A stretch of DNA of 44,882 bases. It comes from an uncultured Corynebacterium sp. Lineage in GTDB: Bacteria > Actinomycetota > Actinomycetes > Mycobacteriales > Mycobacteriaceae. The stretch spans positions 1 to 44,882 of the forward strand of contig NZ_CAMIBP010000022.1 in assembly GCF_946223165.1 (NCBI RefSeq). The letters run 5' to 3'. The translations under genes were made by a program, and so were the position numbers. Positions 15,384 through 24,028 of the stretch are shown piece after piece (position 1 is the stretch's first letter; each line of letters opens with the position of its first letter). The notes under the pieces were generated by a model, which saw only the letters and a list, made by a program, of their open reading frames with translations, had not been told where the DNA came from and searched no databases.

Positions 15384-15815
15384 TTAGACGTTGTTCTTCG
15401 AATTGAGAACGGCGGCGCGCCAGAGGTTGTACTCCTCCGGCTGATCCTCGCGGTAGTTCTTCACCGCGCGGATGCCGTGCTCCACGGCGTCGATGACCGT
15501 CTGGATGTCGCGCTCCTCATCGGCCTCCGCATCCACGAAGATGACTGGGCCGCAGATGGCACGGATCGGGTCCTGCAGGAACGCGGAGTTGCCGGTATCC
15601 GCGGCGTTGCGGGCCAGGGACGCGACCGGGTTCGGCTCGGCGCCGTCCGCGTGGGCGTTCGCGTTGAAGAGGGCGGCGTAGGTGGAGCCGTCCTCCTGGA
15701 AGGCCACGGACACGCGGCCCTCGGTCGTGCCGCCCAGGAACTGGTTGGCGTGGTCGAGCTCAAATTCGATGGTGCGACGAGAGAGGTCAGGGTTGACCAG
15801 GTAGCCAGTGATCAC
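15384..15815 (-). CDS. Conserved hypothetical protein, 143 residues
   Basis: I do not recognise a named domain. The product is acidic and soluble, without signal peptide or membrane helix. The N-terminal part (VNPDLSRRTIEFELDHANQF) and the segment ICGPVIFVDAEADEERDIQT suggest a mixed alpha/beta fold, and one Cys is present in AICGP. The GTG at 15813-15815 has an AAGAAAGG box about 9 nt upstream. It sits between groES and tsaD on the same strand but has its own terminator, so it is probably monocistronic. Confidence 0.75.
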   Translation of the reverse strand: MITGYLVNPDLSRRTIEFELDHANQFLGGTTEGRVSVAFQEDGSTYAALFNANAHADGAEPNPVASLARNAADTGNSAFLQDPIRAICGPVIFVDAEADEERDIQTVIDAVEHGIRAVKNYREDQPEEYNLWRAAVLNSKNNV

Positions 15816-15946
15816 AGCGAGGCCTTTCTTGAGGTGAACACAGATCGCTCACCAGCTTCCCGCATCCGGGGAGTTCTCGCGACCGGAGGGCCAAGAATTC
15901 ACCCGGCGTTCACCTAGGGGGTGGTGCCTGTCCCCCGCCGGCGCGG

Positions 15947-16999
15947 CTAGCGCACGGGGAGGACGAGCGGGACCTCAACCTCGAGCGAGGTGTCCGTACC
16001 GCAGGCCAAACCCGAAGGCTCCGCGCCCTCGTGGATGAGCTGCGCGGCAACGGCCGCGATCATGACGCCGTTGTCCGTGCACAAGCGCAGCGGCGGCACG
16101 CGCAGCTCCACGCCGGCGGCATCGCAACGCTCCTGGGCCAGGCCGCGCAGGCGCGAGTTGGCGGCCACGCCGCCTCCCAGCAGCAGGGTCTGAGCGCCGG
16201 TCTCCTCGCACGCCATGAGCGCCTTCGCGGTGAGCACGTCGCACACGGCCTCCTGGAACGAGGCACACACATCCGCGATAGGCACGGTGCGCCCCTCCTT
16301 CTCCGCCTTCTCGACGTAACGGGCCACCGCGGTCTTGAGCCCGGAGAAGGAGAAGTTGTAGCGGTTATCGGAACGCAGGTCCTCCGCGCGCGACAGGCCT
16401 CGCGGGAAGTCGATGGTGGCCTCGCCCTGGGCAGCGAGCTTGTCGATGACCGGCCCGCCCGGGTACCCCAGCCCCAGCAAGCGGGAGACTTTGTCGTAGG
16501 CCTCGCCGGCGGCATCGTCCAGCGTCGTGCCCAGCTCACGCATCGGCTTGCCCACCGCGTCGACCTCGAGCAGCTGGGTATGCCCGCCGGAGACGAGTAA
16601 CGCCACCGAGTGCGGCAGCTGCTCCCCGCCCAGGTTGGCCACGGCCACGTGTCCGCCCAGGTGGTTGACGCCGTAAAACGGCACGCCCCACGCCGCGGCG
16701 AAGGCCTTGGCCGCGGAGGCGCCCACGAGCAGCGCACCCGCCAGGCCCGGACCCACGGTGGCGGCGACCGCGTCGGGCTTGTCGATGCCGGCCTCGGCCA
16801 GCGCCGCCTTCATAACTTGCGGCATGGCCTCGAGGTGGGCGCGCGATGCGATTTCTGGGACGACGCCGCCGAAGCGGGCGTGCTGTTCCATGGAGGACGC
16901 CACCTGATCCGCGACGACCTCCATGAAGCCATCGTCACCCAGGTTGACGATTCCTACGCCGGTCTCGTCGCAGGAAGATTCGATGCCGAGCACGATCAT
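15947..16999 (-). CDS. tsaD: tRNA N6-adenosine threonylcarbamoyltransferase TsaD
   Basis: TsaD transfers threonylcarbamoyl from TC-AMP to A37 of ANN-decoding tRNAs, forming t6A, together with TsaB and TsaE. The 350-residue protein shows the ASKHA fold: GIESSCDETGVGIV at the N-terminus, VNHLGGHVAVA with the two metal-binding histidines, LVSGGHTQL, and GGGVAANSRLR near the C-terminus. The ATG at 16997-16999 overlaps the rimI stop (ATGA). It is last gene of the group. A GC-rich hairpin around 15918-15937 may end the transcript. Confidence 0.97.
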   Translation of the reverse strand: MIVLGIESSCDETGVGIVNLGDDGFMEVVADQVASSMEQHARFGGVVPEIASRAHLEAMPQVMKAALAEAGIDKPDAVAATVGPGLAGALLVGASAAKAFAAAWGVPFYGVNHLGGHVAVANLGGEQLPHSVALLVSGGHTQLLEVDAVGKPMRELGTTLDDAAGEAYDKVSRLLGLGYPGGPVIDKLAAQGEATIDFPRGLSRAEDLRSDNRYNFSFSGLKTAVARYVEKAEKEGRTVPIADVCASFQEAVCDVLTAKALMACEETGAQTLLLGGGVAANSRLRGLAQERCDAAGVELRVPPLRLCTDNGVMIAAVAAQLIHEGAEPSGLACGTDTSLEVEVPLVLPVR

Positions 17000-17466
17000 G
17001 AGTGGTTCCTTTCGCTCTGGCGGGTGCGGCGCATGGTGTGCGCGTCTGCCCCGGAGGGCTGGTAATAGTTGCGGCGCAGCCCCATCATCTCAAAACCCCA
17101 CCGCTGGTAGAGCGCGATGGCGGGTTCGTTGCCCACGCGGACTTCGAGGAAGATGGGCGCGTCCTTGAGATCCGCGATGTGGCAGATGTTGTCCATCATC
17201 ATCTGCCCGACTCCGCGGCGCTGCGCCTCGGGCGCGGTGCCGATGGTGAGGATCTCGAATTCCGGGTCCGCGGCGGGACCCATCATTCCCAAGCCGGCGT
17301 AGCCGACGAGTACGCCACCGTCCTCGACGCCGAAGTAGAAGGTGTGCGGCTGCGCGAAGTCCGCTAGAAAGACCTCCTGAGTCCACGGCGTCTCACCGGG
17401 AAAAAGAACCTCTTCCAGGGCGGCGCAGCGCGACGCATCCGCCGGGGTGAGCTCACGCAGCTCCAT
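16996..17466 (-). CDS. rimI: Ribosomal protein S18-alanine N-acetyltransferase RimI
   Basis: This is a 156-residue GNAT-fold acetyltransferase. The acetyl-CoA loop reads QRRGVGQMMMD, preceded by the strand EFEILTIGTAPE and followed by EVRVGNEPAIALYQRWGFE, the typical RimI pattern. It acetylates the N-terminus of ribosomal protein S18, and in some species other proteins (family knowledge). It sits between tsaB (3-bp gap) and tsaD (4-bp overlap), the common rimI position in t6A operons. Confidence 0.95.
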   Translation of the reverse strand: MELRELTPADASRCAALEEVLFPGETPWTQEVFLADFAQPHTFYFGVEDGGVLVGYAGLGMMGPAADPEFEILTIGTAPEAQRRGVGQMMMDNICHIADLKDAPIFLEVRVGNEPAIALYQRWGFEMMGLRRNYYQPSGADAHTMRRTRQSERNHS

Positions 17467-17469
17467 GTG

Positions 17470-18189
17470 CTACTTCTCCCCGAGCGCGTCGGACATCGCG
17501 TCCGGCATGGTCAGCGCCGCCGAGCGCGGCTTCTCCTTCGGCGGGACCGCGTCGGGACGCCGCAGGTACAGCGGCACGAGCGGCGCGGCCTCGCCGTCGA
17601 GGGGGCCGGCGGCCTGCGCCACAGCGACGAGCTGCTCCGCGCGCGGAGTGCCTTCCGTCCGCGGCAGGCCGGCGAGCTCCTCGGCCAGGCGCGGAGCCAG
17701 GGCCTCCGGGAGGACGACGGAGTCCACGGACTCGGCGGCCACGCCGGCGGCAGCGAGGGCCTCGCCGAGGGCCTCGGGCTTGACGACATCGGGTCCGGCC
17801 ACGCGCTCGCCGTCCGCATAGGCCGCCCAATAGACCTCCTTGCGGCGCGCGTCGGTGGCGACGACCCACCGGCCTTCGCGCCCCTGCGCGATGGCGTCGT
17901 GCGAGCAGACGCCGTGGACGGGGATGCCCAGTGCCACGCCAAGGGCGGAGGCGGTGGCCATGCCCACGCGCAGACCCGTAAACGGGCCGGGGCCACAGCC
18001 GACGACGATGGCGTCGAGATCGGCATACGTCACGGCAGCATCGGCCAGCAGTCGCTCAACCGTCGGCACGAGCAGCTCGTTGTGGGCGCGCGTGTCCACG
18101 ATGACCTGATCCACGACGACCCCGGACTCCGTGTCCACCAGGCCGGTGATGAGGTCCGAGGTCGAGGTATCGAGTGCGAGAACGCGCAT
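17470..18189 (-). CDS. tsaB: tRNA threonylcarbamoyladenosine biosynthesis protein TsaB
   Basis: The 239-residue inactive TsaD paralogue is the scaffold of the TsaBDE complex. It starts MRVLALDTSTSDLITGLVDT and contains AIVVGCGPGPFTGLRVGMAT, the hallmark of TsaB/YeaZ. The ATG at 18187-18189 overlaps the stop of the upstream gene (TAATG), indicating translational coupling. A C-terminal extension of about 20 residues follows LVPLYLRRPDAV. tsaB, rimI and tsaD run without gaps. Confidence 0.96.
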   Translation of the reverse strand: MRVLALDTSTSDLITGLVDTESGVVVDQVIVDTRAHNELLVPTVERLLADAAVTYADLDAIVVGCGPGPFTGLRVGMATASALGVALGIPVHGVCSHDAIAQGREGRWVVATDARRKEVYWAAYADGERVAGPDVVKPEALGEALAAAGVAAESVDSVVLPEALAPRLAEELAGLPRTEGTPRAEQLVAVAQAAGPLDGEAAPLVPLYLRRPDAVPPKEKPRSAALTMPDAMSDALGEK

Positions 18190-18659
18190 TAGTTGGCCAC
18201 CAGAGTCCAGGCGCCGTCGCCGTCCTTGACCAGCGGGATCATCATGCGGGCATCGAAGCCGCCGGGGACCTGGCTGGCGCACAGATCCACCTCGGAGCGG
18301 TCGAGCTTCTCGCCGAAGGCCTGGCCGGCGGCGTTGACGACGACCAGGAAGTTCTCATTGTCGCCCACGACGCCGTTAACGCCGAGATCCTCGGCGTTAA
18401 CCTGCAGCTGGGCCGCGACGTCGTCACCATCCGTACCCGGGCACAGGATGGCAGCACCAACCCAATCATCGCCGTACACGTCGGCCGGAGCGATGGCGGT
18501 GGCGTGCAGGTTCTGCGCCGAGATCTTCTCCAGCGCGGAGTGCAGCGAGCCGTTGACCGGGTTGGCGGCGCGGTTGGAAGTAAGAACCACCATGGCGATG
18601 AGGATCACGGCAAAGCCGCCGATGACAACAGTGGTGATGAACTGACCGATCTTATTCAC
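18189..18659 (-). CDS. Membrane-anchored extracytoplasmic protein of unknown function
   Basis: The 156-residue protein has one N-terminal membrane helix (about 7-27, FITTVVIGGFAVILIAMVV) and an outer domain. Two Cys (in AAILCPGTDG and VDLCASQVP) are well placed for a disulfide. The spacing and the tail MMIPLVKDGDGAWTLV recall small corynebacterial secreted proteins, but I cannot name a family. The GTG at 18657-18659 follows a GGAGC box. Its stop overlaps the tsaB start (TAATG), so it heads the tsaB-rimI-tsaD transcript. A role in t6A synthesis is not implied. Confidence 0.75.
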   Translation of the reverse strand: MNKIGQFITTVVIGGFAVILIAMVVLTSNRAANPVNGSLHSALEKISAQNLHATAIAPADVYGDDWVGAAILCPGTDGDDVAAQLQVNAEDLGVNGVVGDNENFLVVVNAAGQAFGEKLDRSEVDLCASQVPGGFDARMMIPLVKDGDGAWTLVAN

Positions 18660-18930
18660 GGGAAGAAAGCTCCTTGGGCATGAAAGTCATGGGTGGGACG
18701 AGGTCAGACGCGGGGCCGGACGCAGGGTCGAACGCGTTCATCCTACTCGATGCCCCGCCCTACACCATGAGCAGGGCCAACATTTGGCAGGCAAGGATCT
18801 TGCCCACCATGGCGGTGGGATACACCGTGGCTCAGCCGCGCTCCGCAAGGTCCGTCCTCGTTTGCGTGTGCAGGGAGGCCATGATGAGAAATAAGGTCAG
18901 AAGCGGTTGTTCGGCACGGAAGGCAAGCGC
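18660..18930 (-). other. 270-bp gap in the tsaE-tsaB gene row with a possible decayed small ORF
   Basis: Read on the minus strand, MASLHTQTRTDLAERG is followed by TGA, then the same frame continues ATVYPTAMVGKILACQMLA and LLMV before TAG at about 18767. The second part looks like a membrane helix. One base change (TGA to TGG) would join them. This may be a remnant of a membrane gene or chance. No promoter is evident. Confidence 0.3.
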
Positions 18931-19395
18931 CTAGTTCACCCAGTTCCATTCGATGACTCGCGAGCCATCGTCGTTGTCGCGGTTGAGAGAGACGAGGAGA
19001 TACTCCTCGGACAACGCCTCCATGAGCCCGTCGCCCCACTCGGCGACGACAACGGCGTGATCCAACTCGGTGTCTAAGTCGAGTGCGTCCAGCTCTCCGA
19101 GGGGATCCGAGCTGTGGTCGAGCAGGCGGTACGCATCCACGTGGACCAGAGTCGGCCCGCCCGACGGGGAGGTGTGTTCGCGCGCGATGACAAACGTCGG
19201 CGACGTCACGCGCCCCTTGACCCCCATGCCGCGGGCGATGCCTTGCGTCAGCGTGGTCTTGCCCGCGCCCAGCGGCCCGTCCAGAATGACGAGATCGCCG
19301 GAGCGCAACGCGCGTCCCAGCTCCGCGCCGAAGGCTTGCGTGTCCTCGGCGGTGGCCAACTCGCGCCGCCCGGCGCGTGGAAAACTCTGATCCAT
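18931..19395 (-). CDS. tsaE: tRNA threonylcarbamoyladenosine biosynthesis ATPase TsaE
   Basis: The 154-residue P-loop ATPase is required for t6A formation with TsaB and TsaD. The Walker A reads DGPLGAGKTTLTQGIARGM, followed by switch segment SPTFVIAREH and the conserved HVDAYRLLD. The sequence ends VIEWNWVN. It is transcribed 6 bp downstream of alr. About 20 residues precede the usual TsaE core. The product acts in the cytoplasm. Confidence 0.95.
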   Translation of the reverse strand: MDQSFPRAGRRELATAEDTQAFGAELGRALRSGDLVILDGPLGAGKTTLTQGIARGMGVKGRVTSPTFVIAREHTSPSGGPTLVHVDAYRLLDHSSDPLGELDALDLDTELDHAVVVAEWGDGLMEALSEEYLLVSLNRDNDDGSRVIEWNWVN

Positions 19396-19401
19396 ACTCC
19401 C

Positions 19402-20535
19402 CTACTTTGCTTCCTCGAGGTACTGGCGTTCCGTGCGGCCCGTGGGGCGGCACACGATCTCGTAGTTGATGGTGCCGGCGGCATCGGCCAGCTCCGTGGC
19501 GCTGAGGCCACCCGCGCCGAAAAGCACGGCCTCATCGCCCGGGGCGATCCCCTCCGGATTATCACCCAGATCGACGACGATCTGATCCATGCACACGCGC
19601 CCCACCTGCGGGTAGAGCGCGCCGCCGATGCCCACCTGAAGCGCGCCCTGGAACGCCCGCGGCAGGCCGTCCGCGTACCCCACCGGGACATTCGCCAGCC
19701 AGGAAGCCTTGTCTGCGCGCCAGGTCATGCCGTAGCAGGTACCCTCGCCCGCCGGAATGGGCTTGACTGCCACGATGGTGCTGGCCCACGTCATGGCCGG
19801 CTGCAGCCCATGGTCCTGACCGGCGATGGGCTCCAAACCATACAGCCCGAGCCCCACACGCACCTGCTGGTACCGCAGGTCCGGGCGCGTAAACGTGCCC
19901 GGCGTATTGCACAGGTGATTGACCGGGCACGCCAAACCCGCCGCCCGCGCCGCGGCCAACGCCCGGGCAAAAACCTCGGCCTGTCGGTCCGTCATGGGAT
20001 CCGCCGGATCATCCGCGCACGCCAGGTGCGACATAATTCCCAGCACCTCCACGTGCCCGGCGTCCCGCAGGATAGCAAACGACTCCTCCCACTCGGATTC
20101 CTCCAGGCCCGCGCGGTGCAAACCGGTCTCAATCGACAGGTACACCCGCACCGGGATCTCTGCGTCCACGAGGACCCGGGCGTGCCGGAGCGTGGGCACC
20201 GAGAGATCGAGGCCCGCCGCGAGCGGTTCCGCTAGATCCGCGTCCGGGTCCCAGATCCAGGCGAGGATGGGCTTGTCGATGCCGCGGGCGCGCAGGCGCA
20301 GCCCCTCCGCTACCGTGGCCACGCCGAACGCATCCGCGCCGTGCTCCGCCATGACCGGCGCCGTCTCAAGTGCCCCGTGCCCATAGGCGTCCGCCTTGAC
20401 CACGCACATGAGGTTGACGTCAGGGCCCACCATGTCTTTGATGACACGGGTGTTGTGCGCAACGGCGGCGAGATCGATCTGAGTTCTCAGCAGCGGCTGC
20501 GCTTGCAGCGGTGACGGTGTGGTGGGGGAAGTCAT
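19402..20535 (-). CDS. alr: Alanine racemase
   Basis: Alr interconverts L- and D-alanine for peptidoglycan synthesis. The 377-residue fold-III PLP enzyme carries the Schiff-base lysine in CVVKADAYGHGAL (Lys47) and the segments RVGLGLYGLEP and CYGMTWRADKASWLANVPVG with the catalytic tyrosine. The C-terminus holds RVCMDQIVVDLGD. The ATG at 20533-20535 has no clear ribosome-binding site; CACAAT 6 nt upstream might serve as -10 for a leaderless transcript. It is first gene of an alr-tsaE unit. Confidence 0.96.
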   Translation of the reverse strand: MTSPTTPSPLQAQPLLRTQIDLAAVAHNTRVIKDMVGPDVNLMCVVKADAYGHGALETAPVMAEHGADAFGVATVAEGLRLRARGIDKPILAWIWDPDADLAEPLAAGLDLSVPTLRHARVLVDAEIPVRVYLSIETGLHRAGLEESEWEESFAILRDAGHVEVLGIMSHLACADDPADPMTDRQAEVFARALAAARAAGLACPVNHLCNTPGTFTRPDLRYQQVRVGLGLYGLEPIAGQDHGLQPAMTWASTIVAVKPIPAGEGTCYGMTWRADKASWLANVPVGYADGLPRAFQGALQVGIGGALYPQVGRVCMDQIVVDLGDNPEGIAPGDEAVLFGAGGLSATELADAAGTINYEIVCRPTGRTERQYLEEAK

Positions 20536-20565
20536 GGGTCTATTGTGCCACTGCGCTGAAACGAC

Positions 20566-20599
20566 AGACCCCGTCGCCCTGATCGGGGCAACGGGGTCT
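20566..20599 (-). terminator. Terminator of glmS
   Basis: AGACCCCGT-cgCCC and GGG-gcaACGGGGTCT form a long, nearly perfect stem. It lies 48 bp past the glmS stop, ahead of the alr start. Confidence 0.8.
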
Positions 20600-20646
20600 A
20601 TCGGGCGAGCCGCGGCCGCAACGCGGCGCGGTGTGACTGCGTGAAA

Positions 20647-22518
20647 CTACTCGACGGTCACGGACTTGGCCAGGTTACGCGGCTGGTCAATGTCGTAGCC
20701 CTTGGCGCCGGCGACGGAGCAGGCGAAGATCTGCAGCGGGATGGTGGCAAGGAGCGGCTGCAGCAGGGTCGGGCACTGCGGGATGCGGATGACGTGGTTA
20801 GCGAACTGATCGACGGCCTCGTCGCCCTCCTCCGCGATGACGATGGTAATGGCACCGCGGGCGCGAATCTCCTGAATGTTGGAGACCACCTTGGCGTGGA
20901 GGGTGTCACGGCCGCGCGGTGACGGCACGATGACGAAGACCGGCTGGCCCTCCTCAACGAGAGCGATCGGGCCGTGCTTGAGTTCGCCGGCGGCAAAACC
21001 CTCGGCGTGCAGGTACGCGATCTCCTTGAGCTTAAGCGCACCCTCGAGCGCCACTGGGAAGCCCACGTGGCGGCCCAAGAAGAGCACTGAGGAGGAGTCC
21101 TTCATGCCGCGGCCCAATGCCTTGACCTGCTCCTCGTTGTCAATGACCCACTGCACCTTTTCTGGCATGGCCTTGAGCTCTTCGAGAACGGCGTTGACTT
21201 CATCGGCAAACATGTTGCCGCGCAGCTGGGCGAGATACAGGCCGAGCAGGTAGGCGGCGGTAATCTGCGCGAGGAATGCCTTCGTGGACGCGACGGAAAT
21301 CTCCGGGCCGGCGTGCGTGTAGAGGTTGGCGTCAGCCTCGCGCGGGATGGAGGAACCCTGCGTATTGCAGATGGCGATGACCTTGGCACCCTGCTCGCGG
21401 GCGTGGCGGATGGCCATAATAGTGTCCATGGTCTCGCCCGACTGGGACAGGGCCACGACGAGGGTCTTCTCGTTGACAATCGGGTCGCGGTAGCGGAACT
21501 CGTGCGCCAGCTCCACCTCGGTAGGGATGCGGCACCAGTGCTCAATGGCATAGCGCGCAACCTGACCGGCGTAAGACGCGGTACCGCAGGCCACGACGAT
21601 AATCTTGTCGATGGAGCGCAGCACCGACTCATCAATCTTGAGCTCATCCAGGGTCAGCTTGCCATTCTCATCCACGCGGCCCATCAGGGTGTCGCGGACG
21701 GCGGCGGGCTGATCGTGGATTTCCTTCTCCATGAAGGAATCGAAGCCATCCTTCTTAGCGGCAGCCGCATCCCACTCAATGTGGAACGGCTTACCCTGCG
21801 CCGGGTTTCCGTCGTAATCGGTGATGATGACCTCGTCTGCGGTGATGGTGACCACCTGGTCGTTATCCATCTCCACGGCGTCTTTCGTGTAGTCGATGAA
21901 ACCGGAGACGTCGGAACCCAGGAAGTTCTCCCCTTCGCCCAAACCGATGACGAGCGGGGAGTTGCGGCGTGCAGCAACGACGCGGTCCGGCTGATCCGCG
22001 TGGATAGCCAGCAGCGTGAAGGCACCCTCGAGGCGCTGGCCGGTCAGCTGCATGGCGCGGGTCAGATTCTCACCGGCCTCACCATGGAAGATGTCTCCCA
22101 ACAGGGTGGCGGCGACCTCAGTATCGGTCTCGGACACGAAGTTGTAGCCCTTGGCGGCGAGCTCCGACTTCAGCTCGGAGAAGTTCTCGATGATGCCGTT
22201 GTGCACGACGGCGAGCTTGCCGCCATCGACAACATGCGGGTGGGCGTTGAGGTCCGTCGGGCCGCCGTGCGTCGCCCAACGGGTGTGACCAATGCCCAGC
22301 ACTGAGTTCTCGAGCGGGCGCGCTGCGATTTCTTCCTCCAGCGCCGCGACCTTACCGGCCTTCTTGCGCCAGCCGATCTCACCGTTGGCATACATAGCCA
22401 CACCGGCCGAATCATAACCGCGGTATTCCAGACGACGAAGTCCTTCAAGAACAACGTCTAAAGCAAAGTAGTCGCGGTCATCCGAGTAGTGACCGACGTA
22501 TCCAACGATTCCACACAT
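20647..22518 (-). CDS. glmS: Glutamine-fructose-6-phosphate aminotransferase (isomerizing)
   Basis: GlmS makes glucosamine-6-phosphate, first step to UDP-GlcNAc. The 623-residue protein begins MCGIVGYVG, with the catalytic Cys exposed after Met removal. The glutaminase domain spans about 2-240 (HTRWATHG, NGIIENF). Two SIS sugar-isomerase domains follow (ACGTASYAG, SQSGETMDT; FLGRHVGFPVALEGALKLKE). The C-terminus is NLAKSVTVE. The ATG at 22516-22518 is fixed by the catalytic Cys, so longer upstream frames are wrong. A TAGAGT -10 lies 8 nt before it. The product feeds GlmM at 26631-27974. Confidence 0.98.
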   Translation of the reverse strand: MCGIVGYVGHYSDDRDYFALDVVLEGLRRLEYRGYDSAGVAMYANGEIGWRKKAGKVAALEEEIAARPLENSVLGIGHTRWATHGGPTDLNAHPHVVDGGKLAVVHNGIIENFSELKSELAAKGYNFVSETDTEVAATLLGDIFHGEAGENLTRAMQLTGQRLEGAFTLLAIHADQPDRVVAARRNSPLVIGLGEGENFLGSDVSGFIDYTKDAVEMDNDQVVTITADEVIITDYDGNPAQGKPFHIEWDAAAAKKDGFDSFMEKEIHDQPAAVRDTLMGRVDENGKLTLDELKIDESVLRSIDKIIVVACGTASYAGQVARYAIEHWCRIPTEVELAHEFRYRDPIVNEKTLVVALSQSGETMDTIMAIRHAREQGAKVIAICNTQGSSIPREADANLYTHAGPEISVASTKAFLAQITAAYLLGLYLAQLRGNMFADEVNAVLEELKAMPEKVQWVIDNEEQVKALGRGMKDSSSVLFLGRHVGFPVALEGALKLKEIAYLHAEGFAAGELKHGPIALVEEGQPVFVIVPSPRGRDTLHAKVVSNIQEIRARGAITIVIAEEGDEAVDQFANHVIRIPQCPTLLQPLLATIPLQIFACSVAGAKGYDIDQPRNLAKSVTVE

Positions 22519-22526
22519 AGCCTTAG

Positions 22527-22532
22527 ACTCTA
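22527..22532 (-). promoter_or_regulatory. -10 hexamer of glmS (leaderless)
   Basis: TAGAGT on the minus strand ends 8 nt before the glmS ATG, so transcription should start at or within one base of the initiation codon. The wider 276-bp gap also holds a perfect palindrome AGCCTTAAGGCT at 22674-22685 of unknown role. Confidence 0.55.
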
Positions 22533-22781
22533 CAGGACGTGGGCATGACCGCCAATGTCGATACGCCCACACAAAATCTCGTCTTTTGAGCAACCAGAAT
22601 GCCAGAAATCCCCTGTTCATGACCCCCCTTCGGCAGTGACGCCAGTTAAGGAATGAATGCTCCCCTCCCACCCAGCCTTAAGGCTTTGTTAAGCGTCACC
22701 TCATATCCGGCACTCCGCCGCCCCACGGGTTGCTTCCTCACCCCGCGCCACCTAGTCACCCATGAATAGGGTGGTTTCCAC

Positions 22782-22787
22782 TATCCT
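22782..22787 (+). promoter_or_regulatory. -10 hexamer of the hydrolase-fold gene (leaderless)
   Basis: TATCCT followed by exactly 7 nt (GAACAAC) and then GTG 22795, the TAnnnT-N7-RTG pattern. Confidence 0.55.
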
Positions 22788-22794
22788 GAACAAC

Positions 22795-23628
22795 GTGTCT
22801 GCGAATCTCACTAAGCATGTAGCAAACCTGTCCAAGCGCGGCCCGCACCGAGTGCTCGTCGGCGAGCTGTCCTACGCCGGGCTCGAGGGCAAGGTCTACA
22901 CGCCCGCTGAAGGCAAGGGACTTCCCGCCGTGGCCTTCGGCCACGACTGGCGCAAGGGCGTCAAGGCCTACCACGCCACGCTGCGTCACCTGGCCAGCTG
23001 GGGCATCGTCGTCGTAGCCCCGGACACCGAGACCGGCATGGTTCCCAATCACCGCAACTTCGCCGCTGATCTGGAATCCGCTCTGCAGATTGCCGCCGGC
23101 GTCAAGCTGGGCCAGGGCAACATCACGGTCTCTCCGGGCAAGCTTGCTCTCGCCGGCCACGGCATGGGCGGCTCTACCGCCGTTCTCGCCGCGGTAAACA
23201 ACCCCAAGGTCCGCGCCGTCGCCGCCCTCTACCCAGCAGTGGTCTCCCCCTCTGCGGAGACCGCCGCCCGCTCCCTCCGCGTGCCGGGTTTGGTCCTTGG
23301 CTCCGCCAAGGAAGATCTCTTCCGCGCTGGCAACCCCGCCAAACTGGCTTATAACTGGGCAGGCCCCGTAGCCTACCGCGAACTGGAGAAGGGTACCCAG
23401 GCGGGCTTCTCCGAGGACAAGGTAGCCAAGCTGCTCATCGGTTCCGGTGCTTTCCAGGCCGGCCCGACGGAGACGGCCCGTGCGCTCCTGACAGGTTTCC
23501 TTCTAGGCACCATTGGCGGCGAGAAGAAGTACGAGGACTTTGCTGCGGCCGAGGCCACCGCGAAAGGCGTGAAGTCCTACATCGGCGAAGAGCTGGCGGA
23601 CAAGGTCGGTTTCCGTCGCGACAAGTAG
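22795..23628 (+). CDS. Alpha/beta-hydrolase-fold protein, dienelactone hydrolase-like, nucleophile replaced
   Basis: The 277-residue cytoplasmic protein resembles dienelactone hydrolase/chlorophyllase-like enzymes: a beta strand with LPAVAFGHDW, then VVAPDTETG, and the nucleophile elbow LALAGHGMGGSTAVLAA. In active enzymes the elbow is G-x-S-x-G; here it is GHGMGG, with Gly123 in place of Ser. The later stretch LVLGSAKEDLFRAGN fits the acid-residue strand. GTG 22795 is preferred over ATG 22762 because of the -10 at 22782. It is divergent from glmS; M. tuberculosis has a similar-sized protein at this place (Rv3438, from memory). Possibly non-catalytic. Confidence 0.8.
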   Translation: MSANLTKHVANLSKRGPHRVLVGELSYAGLEGKVYTPAEGKGLPAVAFGHDWRKGVKAYHATLRHLASWGIVVVAPDTETGMVPNHRNFAADLESALQIAAGVKLGQGNITVSPGKLALAGHGMGGSTAVLAAVNNPKVRAVAALYPAVVSPSAETAARSLRVPGLVLGSAKEDLFRAGNPAKLAYNWAGPVAYRELEKGTQAGFSEDKVAKLLIGSGAFQAGPTETARALLTGFLLGTIGGEKKYEDFAAAEATAKGVKSYIGEELADKVGFRRDK

Positions 23629-23659
23629 CGGTAAAACCGTCCGGCGCCGAGGTTCCAAC

Positions 23660-23685
23660 GCGGCGCTGCCACGACGCAGCGCCGC
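23660..23685. terminator. Hairpin between convergent genes
   Basis: GCGGCGCTGC (23660-23669) and GCAGCGCCGC (23676-23685) form a perfect 10-bp stem with loop CACGAC. No T-tract follows on either strand, so it is a weaker call as an intrinsic terminator. Confidence 0.5.
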
Positions 23686-23689
23686 TGAC

Positions 23690-24028
23690 TTAGCCGTCCC
23701 GCCTCAGCACAGAGCGCACCTGCCCCGACGTCGCATGCCGCGTCGGGGCACTCGTATATCCGCTGCCATAGCGGTAGCTTGCTGCGGTGTACCCCTGCGA
23801 CCCGAACGATCCAGGAGCACTGGATCCAGGATCGTTGGATCCTGGTGCTCCATAGCGGTCCGATTCTCCACTGCCGTATCTCGCTGCTGTTGCCTGGCCC
23901 TGTGCCTCGCGCGCTTCACGCGCTGACTTTTCCAGGTCATCCTGAGCCTTGGACAAGGTCTTCTCAAACTCCAACATCCGCTGTGCGGTGCGCTCCCGGA
24001 AAGAGCGTGCAAACTCATCAAAATCCAT
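23690..24028 (-). CDS. Small coiled-coil protein with a Gly/Ser/Tyr-rich tail (cassette gene 3)
   Basis: The 112-residue product has a helical N-terminal half (MDFDEFARSFRERTAQRMLE to about residue 45) with heptad-like spacing and many charged residues. It is followed by a low-complexity tail rich in Gly, Ser, Tyr and Pro (RYGSGESDRYGAPG; ASYRYGSGYTS). There is no signal peptide or membrane helix. The ATG at 24026-24028 overlaps the stop of the 697-residue gene (TAATG), so translation is coupled. I do not recognise a family. The conserved start and coupling suggest it works with the large protein. Confidence 0.75.
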   Translation of the reverse strand: MDFDEFARSFRERTAQRMLEFEKTLSKAQDDLEKSAREAREAQGQATAARYGSGESDRYGAPGSNDPGSSAPGSFGSQGYTAASYRYGSGYTSAPTRHATSGQVRSVLRRDG

